From Halorussus limi (GTDB lineage Archaea; Halobacteriota; Halobacteria; Halobacteriales; Haladaptataceae): a stretch of DNA of 64,000 bases. The notes beneath the pieces are model-generated. The model was not told the DNA's origin. It did no database searches and saw only the letters and a list, made by a program, of their open reading frames with translations. Where the stretch lies: assembly GCF_023238205.1 (NCBI RefSeq), contig NZ_CP096659.1, positions 3,427,626 to 3,491,625 of the forward strand, given 5' to 3'. The translations under genes and the position numbers were made by a program. Shown here in pieces: positions 63,760 to 64,000 of the stretch (its first letter is position 1; each line of letters starts with the position of its first letter).

Positions 63760-63813
63760 ATGATAAACACTAGCACGAAAATGGCGACCGAGACGACGGG
63801 GGTGTACTGCTGA
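63760..63813 (+). CDS. Putative 17-residue leader peptide of glmS
   Basis: An ATG at 63760 opens a 17-codon frame (MINTSTKMATETTGVYC) whose TGA overlaps the glmS ATG by one base (TGATG). A GAATATC element about 27 nt upstream could serve as its own TATA box. Its position suggests translational coupling or peptide-based control of glmS, which is inference. Confidence 0.4.
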   Translation: MINTSTKMATETTGVYC

Positions 63814-64000
63814 TGTGCGGAATCATCGCACGAATCGGCGGTGACGACGACAGGGCGGTCGACGAACTACTCACTGGGCTCGAAAACTTAGAGTACCGCG
63901 GGTACGACTCGGCCGGACTCGCGATCAAGAACGGCGGTGGGCCCGAAGTGTTCAAGCGGCAGGGCGAGATTTCGCACCTGAAAGACGCGCTCGCCGACGA
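63813..64000 (+). CDS. glmS: Glutamine--fructose-6-phosphate aminotransferase, 5' part
   Basis: The gene runs off the window; 62 codons are visible. It begins MCGIIARIG, giving Cys2 as the glutaminase nucleophile after Met removal, and the ENLEYRGYDSAG motif of the N-terminal glutamine amidotransferase domain follows. The enzyme makes glucosamine 6-phosphate, the entry to UDP-GlcNAc. With glmM and glmU it completes the pathway in this window. Confidence 0.95.
   Translation, partial: MCGIIARIGGDDDRAVDELLTGLENLEYRGYDSAGLAIKNGGGPEVFKRQGEISHLKDALAD

Larger units (their letters stand above)
63379..63812. other. Divergent intergenic region between glmU and glmS
   Basis: About 430 nt contain TAACAAAG elements i (minus) and h (plus). 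On the plus side is a further short open frame at 63664 and a 17-codon frame directly coupled to glmS. No larger gene is supported. Confidence 0.6.

Overview
The window comes from an extremely halophilic archaeon (class Halobacteria). The DNA is GC-rich, the proteins are very acidic, the TATA boxes are archaeal and many starts look leaderless. The 16S-tRNA-Ala-23S-5S operon has bulge-helix-bulge processing stems. Other haloarchaeal signatures are dodecin, Tat-exported surface proteins, a PGF-CTERM protein, an archaellin and CheF. The genus cannot be fixed from the sequence alone. No CRISPR array, transposase, integrase or replication origin was seen.

Layout. 1-6.6 kb holds housekeeping genes: two membrane proteins, dodecin, an IscA-type protein, a CorC-like transporter, hisD and a polysaccharide flippase. 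6.6-12.6 kb is the rRNA operon on the minus strand, read from three tandem promoters near 12.2-12.4 kb and ending in a 48-bp tandem repeat next to a terminator-like hairpin. 12.6-29.2 kb holds a UDP-glucose dehydrogenase, an ABC exporter, a winged-helix protein, AlkA, small secreted and membrane proteins, a RimK-retropepsin fusion divergent from an AstE-like peptidase, the sdhCDBA operon, RDD and XapX proteins, and a large PGF-CTERM surface protein. 29.5-55.7 kb is an envelope polysaccharide and glycosylation region: DUF1616, Tat-exported beta-helix proteins, methylglyoxal synthase, two alkaline-phosphatase-superfamily enzymes, two FemAB-like acyltransferases, GlmM, a wbp-like nucleotide-sugar operon, a deacetylase, a GT-C-like membrane protein, a flippase and an epimerase. 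55.9-62.2 kb is taxis and motility: CheF, a soluble transducer, a HEAT-repeat protein, an archaellin, a small membrane protein with an HTH regulator, and CheW. The window closes with glmU (minus) divergent from glmS (plus, cut by the window edge).

How it fits together. GlmS, GlmM and GlmU make UDP-GlcNAc. The operon at 43.1-48.6 kb encodes a complete WbpA/B/E/D/I-type route from UDP-GlcNAc to a diacetamido-uronic acid nucleotide sugar. The deacetylase, FemAB, GT-C-like, flippase and epimerase genes then plausibly assemble, modify and export the polymer.

The main new observation is a conserved promoter element, YTWC-N18/19-TAACAAAG, with a CA at a fixed distance (N9) before TAACAAAG in eight of nine copies. 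It occurs nine times between 29.3 and 63.6 kb, always upstream of envelope, polysaccharide or UDP-GlcNAc genes. It was not found near the housekeeping genes. In four copies an ATG lies exactly 25-27 nt downstream, so the element seems to take the place of the TATA box. This suggests an undescribed regulon linking amino-sugar supply to surface-polymer synthesis.
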